A DNA stretch of 64,000 bases from Anisakis pegreffii (taxonomy: Eukaryota; Nematoda; Chromadorea; Rhabditida; Anisakidae): the NCBI GenBank assembly GCA_035041965.1, contig JAPYMA010002625.1:36001-100000 (forward strand), in the 5' to 3' direction. The notes under the pieces were generated by a model, which did no database searches, was not told the origin of the DNA, and worked only from the letters and a program-made list of their open reading frames with translations. This document shows, one piece after another, positions 12,598-23,291 of this stretch. A program made the position numbers and the translations under genes. Positions within the stretch are counted from its first letter, which is position 1; each line of letters starts with the position of its first letter.

Positions 12598-13517
12598 ATG
12601 AACAATATGTGGAATTTTTTTAGACTATTTGATTTGATTTTAGATCACGATTTGTTTTTGCGCAATAACGAAGATATAACTGCTGCCGCAGCAACTGCTA
12701 CTGATGTAAATGGAGATAATGACGGGCGATTAGCAATAATAAGACAACAAGTAGGATATCAGTTGGATTCTTCATTACAAGCTTCGACAAGCAATCAAAA
12801 CGGAACAAGAACTGAAACAACGGCAAATCACCACTGCATCGATAGCGGGCATGCTGAGACGCGAAATTCGACGACAATGAATAGTGGTGTTGGCTTTGAA
12901 GGAGATGATCGTGCTAAACTGTTTGCAAATGAGCAAGTAAATGAACGTTGACTGATGAATTGATCGCCATATAATCTTACTTTTTTCTTCAAATACTCAC
13001 TGCTATCAGTTTTTATTCAACACATTTACATCTATGACATACTCTACTGTTGTTCATCTAATCATTTCCGATCAACATGTCTCACTCGGAATTTCCCACA
13101 GATGGAAATTGCAGAAACTGAAACGTTCATCTATTTTGCATTGATTACGACTGAATGAATGCCTGGAACCACTGCCCATTGCGATGAACATTTTAAAAAA
13201 CAATCCAATCTAATGATTTATCTATCTGTTTTTCAGCAATACTATTTCGATCAAGCGCCTGAATTTGATCCGGCAAATCTGATCGACGAGATTGGCGAGG
13301 TAAATAGGAGGATTTTAGGCATAATTTGCAAAAAGCCTGAGGTTGCTGAAAATTTTTTTTCTTAACCTCTGACTGTCAAATTTGACAGAAGATTTGCGAA
13401 ATCTTTGTTTAATTAGTTCAGGACTTTTTTTCAGTTTTGATCAGTAATCAGTGTGCACTATTTTCAAAGAATAACTCTCGTTTATTGCAGATAAGCTCTG
13501 CTTACATGTGCTACTAA
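12598..13517 (+). CDS. Small hypothetical protein, three predicted exons
   Basis: The model is exon 12598-12936 (donor GTAAAT), exon 13237-13299 (acceptor TTTTTCAG, donor GTAAAT) and a short last exon 13491-13517 (acceptor TTTATTGCAG), all phase 0, giving about 142 residues. The first exon is low-complexity, rich in Asn, Thr, Ala and Asp. The second reads QYYFDQAPEFDPANLIDEIG, which looks like a conserved motif, though I do not recognise it. The last adds ISSAYMCY. There is no signal peptide or membrane span, apart from a short hydrophobic start if the ATG at 12598 is used. It lies about 500 bp downstream of the homeobox gene on the same strand; the earlier gene has its own stop, so the two are treated as separate. 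Confidence 0.45.
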
Positions 13518-14938
13518 CGAATTATAGAAGTGAAAAAGATTATATGGCTCAACATTCAGTTAAAAAGGAACTGGGCAACTGAAATACATTCTGCAGATAT
13601 TTGTTTCTATCGAGCATTCTGCTCACCTCATCTTTTTGAAATATCACTGATATCATGCCTTACGAATGAATCAACAAATCGAAAATTTTCATAAAAAGCA
13701 TTCTCATCGTTCATCTCGTCGTTTATATCCGAAATGTATATCATTTTTTTCATCGTCATTTCCTAATGAATGGTCGCAACGTCCTGACATAAACTAATTG
13801 CACTCGTTTTTGGCGACAAAATATTTGTCCACTGGAGCGACTTTTCGTTATTATTTTTATTGTAATTATTATTATTATTATCACTATTGCTACTGCTGCT
13901 ATCATCGCTGATGTCATTGTTCTGCGAGTTAATGTAAACATTTTAACGCTTTTATTCAAATTTTGAATGAAGTTATGCATAGAAAGAAAGAAGTGTTGAA
14001 AGGAAAAACTCGTTGATTAAACTTTGAAAGAAAAATTTAATTGAACTTCGAAAGATGAGTTGTAAACAGAAGCAAAAATTCACTGATATTGATCATTCCG
14101 ATGTTTCTTAATGAGAGTGAAAATACAGAAATTAAAGCGGCACTTTTAAAGACAGACGACACCATGTCGATATGGTAAGAAAAGAGCGCATGAAACCTAC
14201 ATCTCTTCACTGCTGCTTCTTAGCCTTAAAAAACTTATGAGATAAGGACGGTACCTTTTACGGTAATTCGTCGACGCAAGGCACATTTAATCAAACAGAC
14301 ATTTAGAGCATCACTCATCATTATCTGACTTATGTGATTGCTTGAGCAAATGCATTGATGAGTTCGAATGAATGAAGAATCTTTTGATGTTGATGATACG
14401 CTGGGTGCTGGCTGGTTGGCTGATACGTGCGTACAAAGGATTAGTGAAAAAAGCGAAGAGCAGTGCAGCTGATCGTACAGTTTAAAGGTCAGCAATTAGA
14501 TGGTGACCGTTAACGACGACGGTGGTGGCAGCCATGGGGATGACGATGAAACTGATAAATCACTCGAAGAAAAATGAAAGATTGCAGAGACAATTTTGAA
14601 ACAATCAAAACCGTATGATTTGAAACACTCAATGAATAGGAACGCTGATACAGTGGATACAAATAAAGTTTTAAAAAAGCAGCGAATAAAATATATATTA
14701 TATACATATATATTTATGCATGGACAGATGGACGGATAAATGTGTTATCGTTAAAAGCTAATTGAAATTGAATTTTTCATCAAGTAGCACCCGCTGCTAT
14801 TGATAAAAACTGATATTGATGATGAAGCGGCGTTCGTGCTTTGTTTTGCTATTTTGTTGTAAATTAGTTCAACTTAAATCGAATCCACGACAATGATATG
14901 AAAAAAAAATCAACGGCTCCTTGTTTCGCAGTCAACCA
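13518..14938. other. Intergenic, no gene seen
   Basis: This gap lies between two genes on opposite strands whose 3' ends converge here. Only short AT-biased frames occur. An exon-like piece at about 14130-14176 (acceptor AATACAG, donor GTAAGA) does not keep frame with the upstream hypothetical gene. Confidence 0.5.
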
Positions 14939-17900
14939 CTAGACACCATCCGACGAGATGAATTCTTCAAATTCGTAGTGTTGTAAGAAATGTGGCCAGT
15001 CGACATCTTTCGATCTGAATGAAAATGCACATCTTTGTATTTTGTAAATTCCCAAAATAAAAATATCAACGAGCTTTCTGCGCAAAACGCACTTTGATTC
15101 CAAATCAAAAGGAATAGCTAGTTGAGTCGAAAACAATTTGTAACTTTTTCAGCTCATCTACATTGTTGAGACTGCAACAAAGGGAAGGGGAGATGTGATG
15201 ATTTGACAATGAAGTGCAAATGCATCCTGGTGAAGTGTTAGAAATTTTTGCATGTTATTTGGAAAAATAAGAAAATGATGAAAACAAAACCCAATTGAAA
15301 AACCGAATGTTAAGTTGTGAAGAAAGTGAACGAATGAGATAAAGATTGAACAGGGAAAATAACTTACATGTCCAGCTTTGAAACTGTACTAGCTGTACAA
15401 TACGATTCGGTTTTGTAGTGACAAGTTTTGTGACAGACTAAACGACAATCTGAAACCAAAAAGCTTAATGTACCTCTGCATTGATAGGCTTGCTTCGCAA
15501 AACATTAGAACATAAAAGCGCCACATCTGAGAACGTCACTACTCAATAAGCCATCCTTAGTCAATGCTCAAGTTAAAATCTGGTCAACATTCAGTCAACC
15601 TGAATTTAATTACAATCATATGGTAAGCAAAGACAGAGCCCAAGAGGGACGGATTGCTTCGGGGTTGTGGCTTAGGTAGCAGCATTTTTAAGTTGACGCG
15701 AATTTAGATGGATGACTTTGCAAACGATTATCACTCCACACGTTAACGAGAAGATTGATCAAATTGCTTCAGTTTTTCTTCAGTCATAATCATTCACAGC
15801 TTTCTCATATAATGATGATGTTCTTCCATTTATTGGTGACGAAAACAGTATGAAGCAACTGAAGTGCAACTACAGTACCTCTGCATTGATAGGCTTGCTT
15901 CGCAAAACTTCTCGCAATCCTGTGATGACACACGTTACATGTAGTACCACTGAAAATTACTGGTAAAAAGTAATGAAGCAACTGAAAACTATCCTCGCAA
16001 CTCGATGATTATAGCAATTCGAATGATTTGAGTGTTTCTACTATTAATATAAGCAGCCATGAATTCAGTGGTATACGACAGAGCAATTTGACAACCAACC
16101 CGCGAAGTTTTACGGCGACAAAAATGTGATCGTTGTAAATGTGCAACTTTTTACCATGTTTCATCAATCGAGCCGCAGCTGGTTCATCAACAATTGATGG
16201 AGGAATCAAATAATATCTGAAATTTGACCAATGAAGCTAGTTATCTTGTGTGCACATATTCGTATAGAGGAAGGGCATTATTACTACTAGACAGGAGGTA
16301 ACCGCATAGCATAATGGAAATGATGAATTGAAACACTGACCGCTTTTTGCCATCCTTAGTTGTTTCTAAAACCAATGTGCTGTGCTGATATAAACTTTTT
16401 GATGAGATGCCAGATTTTTCGCCAACAGATGACGTTTCGTGATGACTTCGACTGATGTGTTTCTCTTTAAAAAAATATAGAAATTGGCTCCAGTTTGCTA
16501 TTGAATAAGGGTTCGGATAATGTTGCTATTAGTAAGATGTTAATAGCTACTCTGATACAATTAGCAATTTAATTACCATCATTATTGTTACTCAATGAAC
16601 TTAATTCAATCATTCAGAATTAGCACACCGTCTTTGTTTCTGGTTCTTGACTGATCTCTGGATGGTGGCAATGAGACTGCTTCTTCAAGTTCTTCATTTC
16701 CTAGATCGAAACTTTTGGCTCGTCGTTTCGACCGGCGTCGTCCACTTAAGCGATCGCGCAATTCACCGAAGAAAGATCGTTCTCTTTTTTCAGATGTTAC
16801 TTCACCTTCGACTGTTGGTTTCTTGAAACGATCTGAAAATTTTACCATGACAGATCGAGTCTTGATCAGAAATTTGCAGCTGATAAATAATTCTTCCTGC
16901 ACAGTGAACTGGATTTATTTTGAAACACGGCATTGCAATTAATCGGAGCACTTGAAAACTGGCTTCGAGAAGCTAACGAGCGAGTAATTCGGGAAATAGT
17001 TGCTTGAAGTGAGGAATCTGAATGCAGCGATCACATAATAATGCCGCATTGTTCGAATGAACGCTTCAAAATGTTGAAATGTGGTCAATAATGACACAAT
17101 TGTGTCTACAAACCGCGTGAAATTCGTGTTGGATCGTCGGTCGGCGTTAAAGGAGTCGACTGCTGTTGTGATGTTGTGTTCACTTTATTTGCAAGTACGG
17201 CTCGTTGTTCTTGATATGTTGGACTAGGATAATGAGCTTGAGTCTGTACTTTGCCTTGTTCGTTGGCTATTGATGAGTCTTTTGGATGATGACTGATTTG
17301 GATTAATTGAGCCGTCTTACCAGGTTGGGGTTGTTGCTGAGACTGGAATCTGCTTTAATTTTTGACTTACAATAAAACTACATCTGGTGCTTGAGGCACT
17401 GATCAAAATCAAACCATTAAAATGGGCGCAATGGATCGATTAATAAAATGCTGAATAAGAAAACAGATTACTCGAATTGTTTGCTGTGGTACTTGATATG
17501 TGGGTGAATGTTGTTGAGTTGCTGTAATTGTTGTGGTTGTTTGAGATGCTGGTGCTGGTACTGATGACATGCTGTTAACCGCTGTCTGTTTTAATGAAGT
17601 TGTCGCTGTTGTTGTTGCCGTTTGATTTCCAACAAGACCTGTTGATCCATCGTACCTTCGATTAACAAAACGATTAAGAACTAACTCATATTCGCTTTCC
17701 ATTTCATTTTCAGTCACTAATTGAAGGCAAAGGGAGGGAGCACAAATGGAATTGATGCTGAAATCGGCATTTTAAAAATTTCCTCAAGTTAGCAAATCTT
17801 CATCGATTAGATAGCAACCGCAAAGGCATCGGATATGATTCTATAAGCATCTGTTATGACACTGATTTACTTCTATCTATCCTAACTTCATTTATTAGGC

Positions 17901-20900
17901 AACTCATATTTTCTGACAGCCAATAACCTGCAACATTTCATGAATTAACTTGCTAGTGAAAGCTAATATTGAGTGTACTGCTACCTTTGGCTGTCGTATC
18001 CCTCATCAGTGTGTGCTCTTTGGAAGGTCGGTTCAAGCGTTCGTGGTGTCACTGGATCCATAGGACTTTCCATTGAGCTGTGGACTGACGATATCAGTGG
18101 CTTATCTTTGAGTTGCTGAAATTGCTGAATAAAACAAAGAAACGATGACTGAATACTGAAAGGACATAACAGTTATGTTGAAGTTGAGCACCACTTGAGA
18201 AGATGATCTCGAGTGAGTGATTTGTAATTGTGCACATGCAAATAATGGATCACTGGATTACGCACGTATCACTGTGATAACATACTTGTGAGACGCCTTT
18301 GACGGTTACTGTAGTCGTTTTCGTTGGTATTAAATCACGCCCTTCAAGACTGTCTGAAGTGTTGTTTTTAAAATTTCGATTTGAAAAAAAGTTGAATTTG
18401 TTAAAAAAAATCATTTCTTTGAGAAATTTCTCAAAGCGATCACTCTCCCTGATGTTTTTGGTGTTCATTCAATGCAAATGCAACAGTGATCATAATAGTA
18501 AGGTAAATTACCGTGTGGATCATAAATTGGTCGTCTGCTGGTCATTAAAGTTTCACGGAATTCGCTACCGTCATTACCGTGAACAATCACTTGATCAACC
18601 TGTTGTCCCATAATGCTCACATTTGGATCATGATAGAAGTCGAACTGCAATCAAATATCAAAATTTCAAATCATTACAATGATATTCACTCGAGGAATGA
18701 CGCCTCTAACGATGCATCATATTAATACTTCGTGTAAAGTCTAATTTCCGGGAAAACAGTAGTTATAATAAAAATGACAGAATTCATGATGCAAAAAAGA
18801 ATGAGATTAAGAGCGACAGCATTAATAGAAACGATATTGATGTTTTACTGAAAATGATGAATAATTCAGCCTGTACTTCAAAATCGCTTATTGTTTTGAT
18901 CTTAAAAAGTTTTGTTATGTGTTAACGAATACCAAACGAGATTACGAGAGAACGGAATAAAAAATGAATGTAAAAATCGATGACTTCCTCAATTGCACCT
19001 GAACTGTGAGTGTTCCAGAAACGCTGTCGTTACGATACGGTCTTCCCTGTAATGTGAACGAATGAACGCTTTCACCAGAACGTCGTATTTCTTCAAAGCC
19101 AACAATTGCGAGGCCAAGAAATCGTGGTTCCGCATCGTGTGTGGCCTTTTCACCCTCGTATATTTCGAACAAAATCTCTTCGGAAGCAGGTGTAAAATCA
19201 CTGTAGGAGACGACAATTAGCAACGCTAAGCGATGTTTTATTTATCAAGAAATTGTTACAACAAACAACCAGACAGCCTTCCATCTCCTCTTCTATACTT
19301 TTTAAGCATTTCAACCACAAGTTCAGTGCATCATTAAAACCAAACAATTCATTCATTTTAATGGTCTCGTGGTGGGTGGCTGCACGGATGGGTCGCTGCT
19401 AAGTTCTCGCTTATTAACATTCGCACATCTTCGAAGTCAACGAAAGTAAGGTTCGACAGAGAGAAATCATCAACAATGCAATAACTTTGTGCTTTCAATT
19501 TGTTTGTTCCTCAAAGTTGAAAAAAATCGATCAAATGAATTTTTTGATGAGCAAAGAATTGATTCGTTCATCAACGAAGAGATGAATGTCTAACACTATT
19601 AGTGAAAATAACAGTGCCATGATATCAACAGTAATGAATCTTATTTGTATTTGTTCTGGTGTTACTGTAATACGAGCGTATTTTCATTGAGTTTTCAATA
19701 GAGGAGATGAAGAAGATGATGCTTACAAATCAAACGTTTCTTCCCAGTACGGACTCATATTAAGTCCCTTCGTGGTAGTGTATTTTTGGGCTGGTTCATC
19801 CATTTCAACGACAACATACGGCTGATTTACATCTGTAAAATTTTGAAGTGCAAATATTGATATGAAATAAATATCCAGATGAGAAGATAAGAAGGCAAAT
19901 TTCAGCACTGATAATCTGAACTGCTCTCTATGGATGCAATTAGAATGAAACAACAACAGCAATTCCCAAAAATTACAGCGTATTGATTCGTTTATCTCGA
20001 ATAAAATTTTTTGCCGAGTACTACCGATTTCTATTTAATTACTACCGATTTCTTTGCCGAGTCGTTGAGCACGGACAACTTTTACACGAACTTTATTCGG
20101 TTGAGCACTGCTAAATTGATTGCTTATATTGGCTGTCGGTAAGGTCATCTGAAGCACTAATGGATTAGTTCAGGAAGAAATTATAATTCATTAGAAGGGA
20201 ATACTTTCCCCTCCTTCTTCTCCACCTCTCTTCTTTATTCAGTCCAACCTGCTGACGTGACCCAGCCATTTTTTCGCTTTCTAAGAAACGAAAACTGGCA
20301 CTTACTAACTTGTGATCGTTCAATGAACGAATCAGTGCAGAGGTTTTTTTATAATATATAAATGAATAGGAGTCAATAATGGGTCGTAATGATGCCCGCT
20401 CGAAAGTGGTGTACTGAATTTCACACGAAGAAAATTCTCTCGAAGCTTTTATGGAATGTTGTATAAAAACACTTAAGACAATCAAGTGTACCCAACTATT
20501 AGCTAAAAGAAACTGATAGTTCAAACGGATGAATAAGGGCGAGCGGAAAGCGAAGAAAGGGGGAGTAAGTGAAAAAGAGGCAAGTAAATGGTTGATACGT
20601 GCTGCGATTGACTGATTCGTTTTATCATTTCTTGTACGGGAGCAACAATTTGACTTGTTGGTGTCGTTACGATTGGTGAACGTTCAGCGGACTGTTGACG
20701 ATAATTGCGCGTCATCAGAGGAGTGATCGGTGATGTTGGAGTTGATGTGGTGGTTGTGTTCAGTGGACTTAATGCATCTGATAATGAAACATTTGTGACA
20801 GCTGATACAAGACAACGACGAATTGCAGCTTCCACAATTGTACTGTTCACTTCACCAACCTAAAAACATCGACAATAAACTAATAGATAGCTTCTTAAAA

Positions 20901-23291
20901 AGCACATCAGTAAAACTAGTGTATTTAATTAGTTGCCAATTTCCGACACTCGCGCCTAAGTTCTCGCAATATCGCTGAGAACGTTTCCGGTAGCGATGCT
21001 GCGGAATTTAACTGACTATGGTCTTATGCAAGTGTCTGAGGTTAATTTTAGACCTATGCAACTCTTTGAATATGATCTCAGCAAATCACCATTGAACACA
21101 ATCTTGTTCTTATAATCAATTAAAAATGGACTAACTATTTATTGAAATTATACAAATCAATATTTTTAATTCGATTACTAACTACGCTTGAGTCGGTGTT
21201 TGTTAACTGAATTTCCAGTTCAGGTCTTCCACTGAAACATGCCATCACGTAGATTTGATTCGCTATACACGCCAAACGTGCTTCAATCTACAAGTCGAAC
21301 GAATGTGTGTAATTAGAGTACATTTTACTTGAAATGACTGTGCACATTGATGCATTAGGGTGACAATTTTTTGCGAATATCGAAATTTCTAAGATCCCGA
21401 CGCAATGTGCCATCTGATCTAGAAGTTATCCATGCGAAATTCTGCATCCAAAGAATTGGTTTGCAAGATAGCTGCATAATCTAGTTTTTCGTCCAAGGCG
21501 CCAGCTTTCGCAATTTTCGGATTTCGGAATTTCCAAGGGCTCGCTTCTGAAAAAATCCCTTCCAATTTGAAAGGTCGCTGCGTCAAATTGTACATTTTTT
21601 TAACCTACGACAACTAATGGACAGTGTCTTTCAATACATTTTTTTGCAATGAACTTTACATGGGTTGTTCCGATTCGAAAAAAAAAACACGATTTTGGAA
21701 GATGAAACCAATAAAATTCCGAAATTCGAAATTACTGCGTTAATGCGCTTGAGACGAATGAAAATTTGACCCAGCCGAGTTTTACATCAATTCTTTTTCA
21801 GCAAAATTACATAAATTGTTATTAGACGAAAAGGCATCTTTTCCTAAGCTGGGAATTACACTTTTCAGAATCCAAAAATGTGTCACCTTAACGTGTATGT
21901 ATACCAAATCAAAGAATCAGTTATTTACGTTGTCAGTAATCTTTAATATTATGTCATAAGCCAAATACACTCATTTCACGTAATCATTTCAACGAAAAAT
22001 GATACAATCATAACACAATTCATCAATCCACATATGTATGCTTACTTCTCCGTGGAGATCGCGTATTTTTGCATCAAAATTGCTTACTATCAAACGATCC
22101 TCAACTCGTTGTGAACTGACCAATTTTAAATTCACTTCCGGAACATCTATAGTACTTTTCATTGTCTGAAAGCGTGGAACTTCAATAATGCTGAACAACG
22201 TCAGAAAAGAAGTTGGAATGAAATGATAAGAAATACCGCATCATATCTAATTGTAAGTAAATTTTCGTTTTTTTTCGTTTTCATGAAGTGCATCACTTCA
22301 TCAAAAATTATTGACGTATGCATAAATTGTAGCCTGGCTTCTTTGATCTACTTACGTATTAGCTCATTTTCGAAACCAAAAGAAATAAGGAAAGAAGGAT
22401 AACAATCCGTTCCAGTGCGATTGATTTATAAGTAATTGACGCGGTACAGTGCGATCGATGCAATTTATATGGAGAAAAGAAGGACGAAGAAATAAGCCAA
22501 CCGGCTTACAAGATGATCTTTTGGACCCTGTTCCGTGTGAATATTTGAAACTTTTGGTGGTATTCTCACATTGGAATTGTCCGCAAAGCCTTCGAAAAGT
22601 ATTTCACAAGTCGACTGAAACGATATTGCAGCATTAAACGATTTAAGTGAAGGCAACCATTTCAGTGGACCATTGTTTGAATGAAAATTGATGAAGCATT
22701 AACACACAGTTAACAGATTTCATTTACTCGTCCAAAGAAAATTACGCTCTTCATTTGAAACGTACCGGAGAAGAGACTTTCTTAGCAGCCTCATTTAACG
22801 AGCTTATCCAAGCTTCAAGCGGTTCTGGTACACGACGTAAGTTATTAAAAAGCCATCTTAATAAATCGTTTGTCCACTCGCTCGTTTGTGACCTGTGTGT
22901 ATTTGGTATATGCGTAGTCTTGAGATATTTTTTTATTTGTCCTATGATTATTACTATCAATTCATATTATGTAATCTGAAGCAGTACATTATAAGCATGT
23001 GAGCGTGATACTCTCTACCGACCTTTAATATATGAAATAAATTCACGTTAAATATGCAGAAAAATGAACTGCATCGACGTTTGAGGCTAACATTTGAGAA
23101 TGAAACTAACCGGAATGCGCTAGTGCTATAAGCGGATGATTCTGTGCTGAGCGAAACACCATTTTCGGGTTGTGGTGTACCGAGTTTGTTTAAAGCGAAA
23201 TAGCAAAGTGCGCCAACGACAACCCACGAGATAATCAACCATGAGAAGCCATCCATTACGACGGTGGTTCGCAAATCGAAGAAGCGCGCTC
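14939..23291 (-). CDS. SMP-C2 lipid-transfer protein of the C2CD2/TMEM24 family with a C-terminal C1 zinc finger
   Basis: TMEM24/C2CD2L moves phosphoinositides between ER and plasma membrane. The exons, all minus strand and joining in phase down to 16629, are 23111-23291 (ATG at 23256), 22766-22892, 22510-22614, 22046-22165, 21186-21287, 20599-20859, 20046-20148, 19727-19832, 18999-19200, 18512-18644, 18286-18353, 17985-18124, 17472-17757, 17114-17342 and 16629-16832. About 16077-16216 is less certain; 15879-15919, 15368-15449 and 14939-15014 (stop) follow. The protein has about 850 residues. The N-terminal helix FSWLIISWVVVGALCYFAL is the ER anchor. The SMP domain (about 50-230) runs from LEAWISSLNEAAKKVSSP through STCEILFEGFADNSNVRIPP to NSTIVEAAIRRCLVSAVTNV. 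The C2 domain (about 270-400) begins NKVRVKVVRAQRLGKEI. Then come TTTVTV, a Gln/Thr/Ser-rich linker, the basic patch RLSGRRRSKRRAKS, and a C1 finger ending CRLVCHKTCHYKTESYC. No PDZ domain is seen. The leader acceptor at 23292 could be a trans-splice site. Confidence 0.9.
15470..15503. repeat. Perfect 34-bp copy of an exon 3' end and donor (copy 1)
   Basis: This is identical to 15875-15908. On the minus strand the unit contains the last 30 bases of the C1 exon and the GTAC that starts the donor. This copy sits only 20 bases upstream of the next exon, so its GTAC-to-CAG distance (24 bases) is too short to splice. Confidence 0.95.
15875..15908. repeat. Perfect 34-bp copy of an exon 3' end and donor (copy 2, functional exon)
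   Basis: This copy belongs to the exon 15879-15919 that keeps the C1 frame. The pair is a direct repeat with 405-base spacing inside one intron, with sequence identity ending sharply at both edges. Confidence 0.95.
20020..20053. repeat. Tandem 13-bp duplication across a splice donor
   Basis: ACTACCGATTTCT occurs at 20020-20032 and again at 20041-20053, 21 bases apart. TTGCCGAGT flanks on the outside at 20011-20019 and 20054-20062. On the minus strand the unit is the 3' end of the C2-domain exon plus its GTAGT donor. Use of the inner copy would add 21 bases including an in-frame TAA. Confidence 0.85.
21358..21887. mobile_element. Possible small inverted-repeat element in an intron
   Basis: The ends read GGGTGACAATTTTTTG on the left and, reverse-complemented, GGTGACACATTTTTGG on the right, with TTA directly outside both ends (21355-21357 and 21888-21890). 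The interior of 530 bp is non-coding and richer in GC than its surroundings. It lies in an SMP-domain intron of the minus-strand gene. A non-autonomous DNA transposon is plausible; the inverted repeats are short and imperfect. Confidence 0.45.

Larger units (their letters stand above)
15368..16216 (-). other. C1 (phorbol ester/DAG-type) zinc finger region of the SMP-C2 gene
   Basis: Three exons build the finger. Exon 16077-16216 gives KKLHIYNDHIFVAVKLRG. Exon 15879-15919 gives IARSFAKQAYQC plus the start of the next codon. Exon 15368-15449 gives CRLVCHKTCHYKTESYC. The last two join in phase and give CX2CX4HX2CX7C, the canonical second half of a C1 domain. The first CX2C pair should lie at the end of the first exon, but the frame there reads RGLVVKLLC. 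A neighbouring frame reads GCQI followed one base later by a Cys codon, so two one-base indels beside GGG and TT runs would restore the pair. The Gln before the second zinc pair (KQAYQC) is kept, while the Pro of DAG-binding C1 domains is not seen. DAG binding is therefore uncertain. Confidence 0.8.

Noticed and set aside
20599..20859. PDZ domain in the SMP gene, which would make it PDZD8-like
   Set aside because: After the SMP domain comes a Thr/Ser/Pro-rich linker and then the C2 domain in the TMEM24 order. No GLGF-type PDZ motif was seen in any exon.
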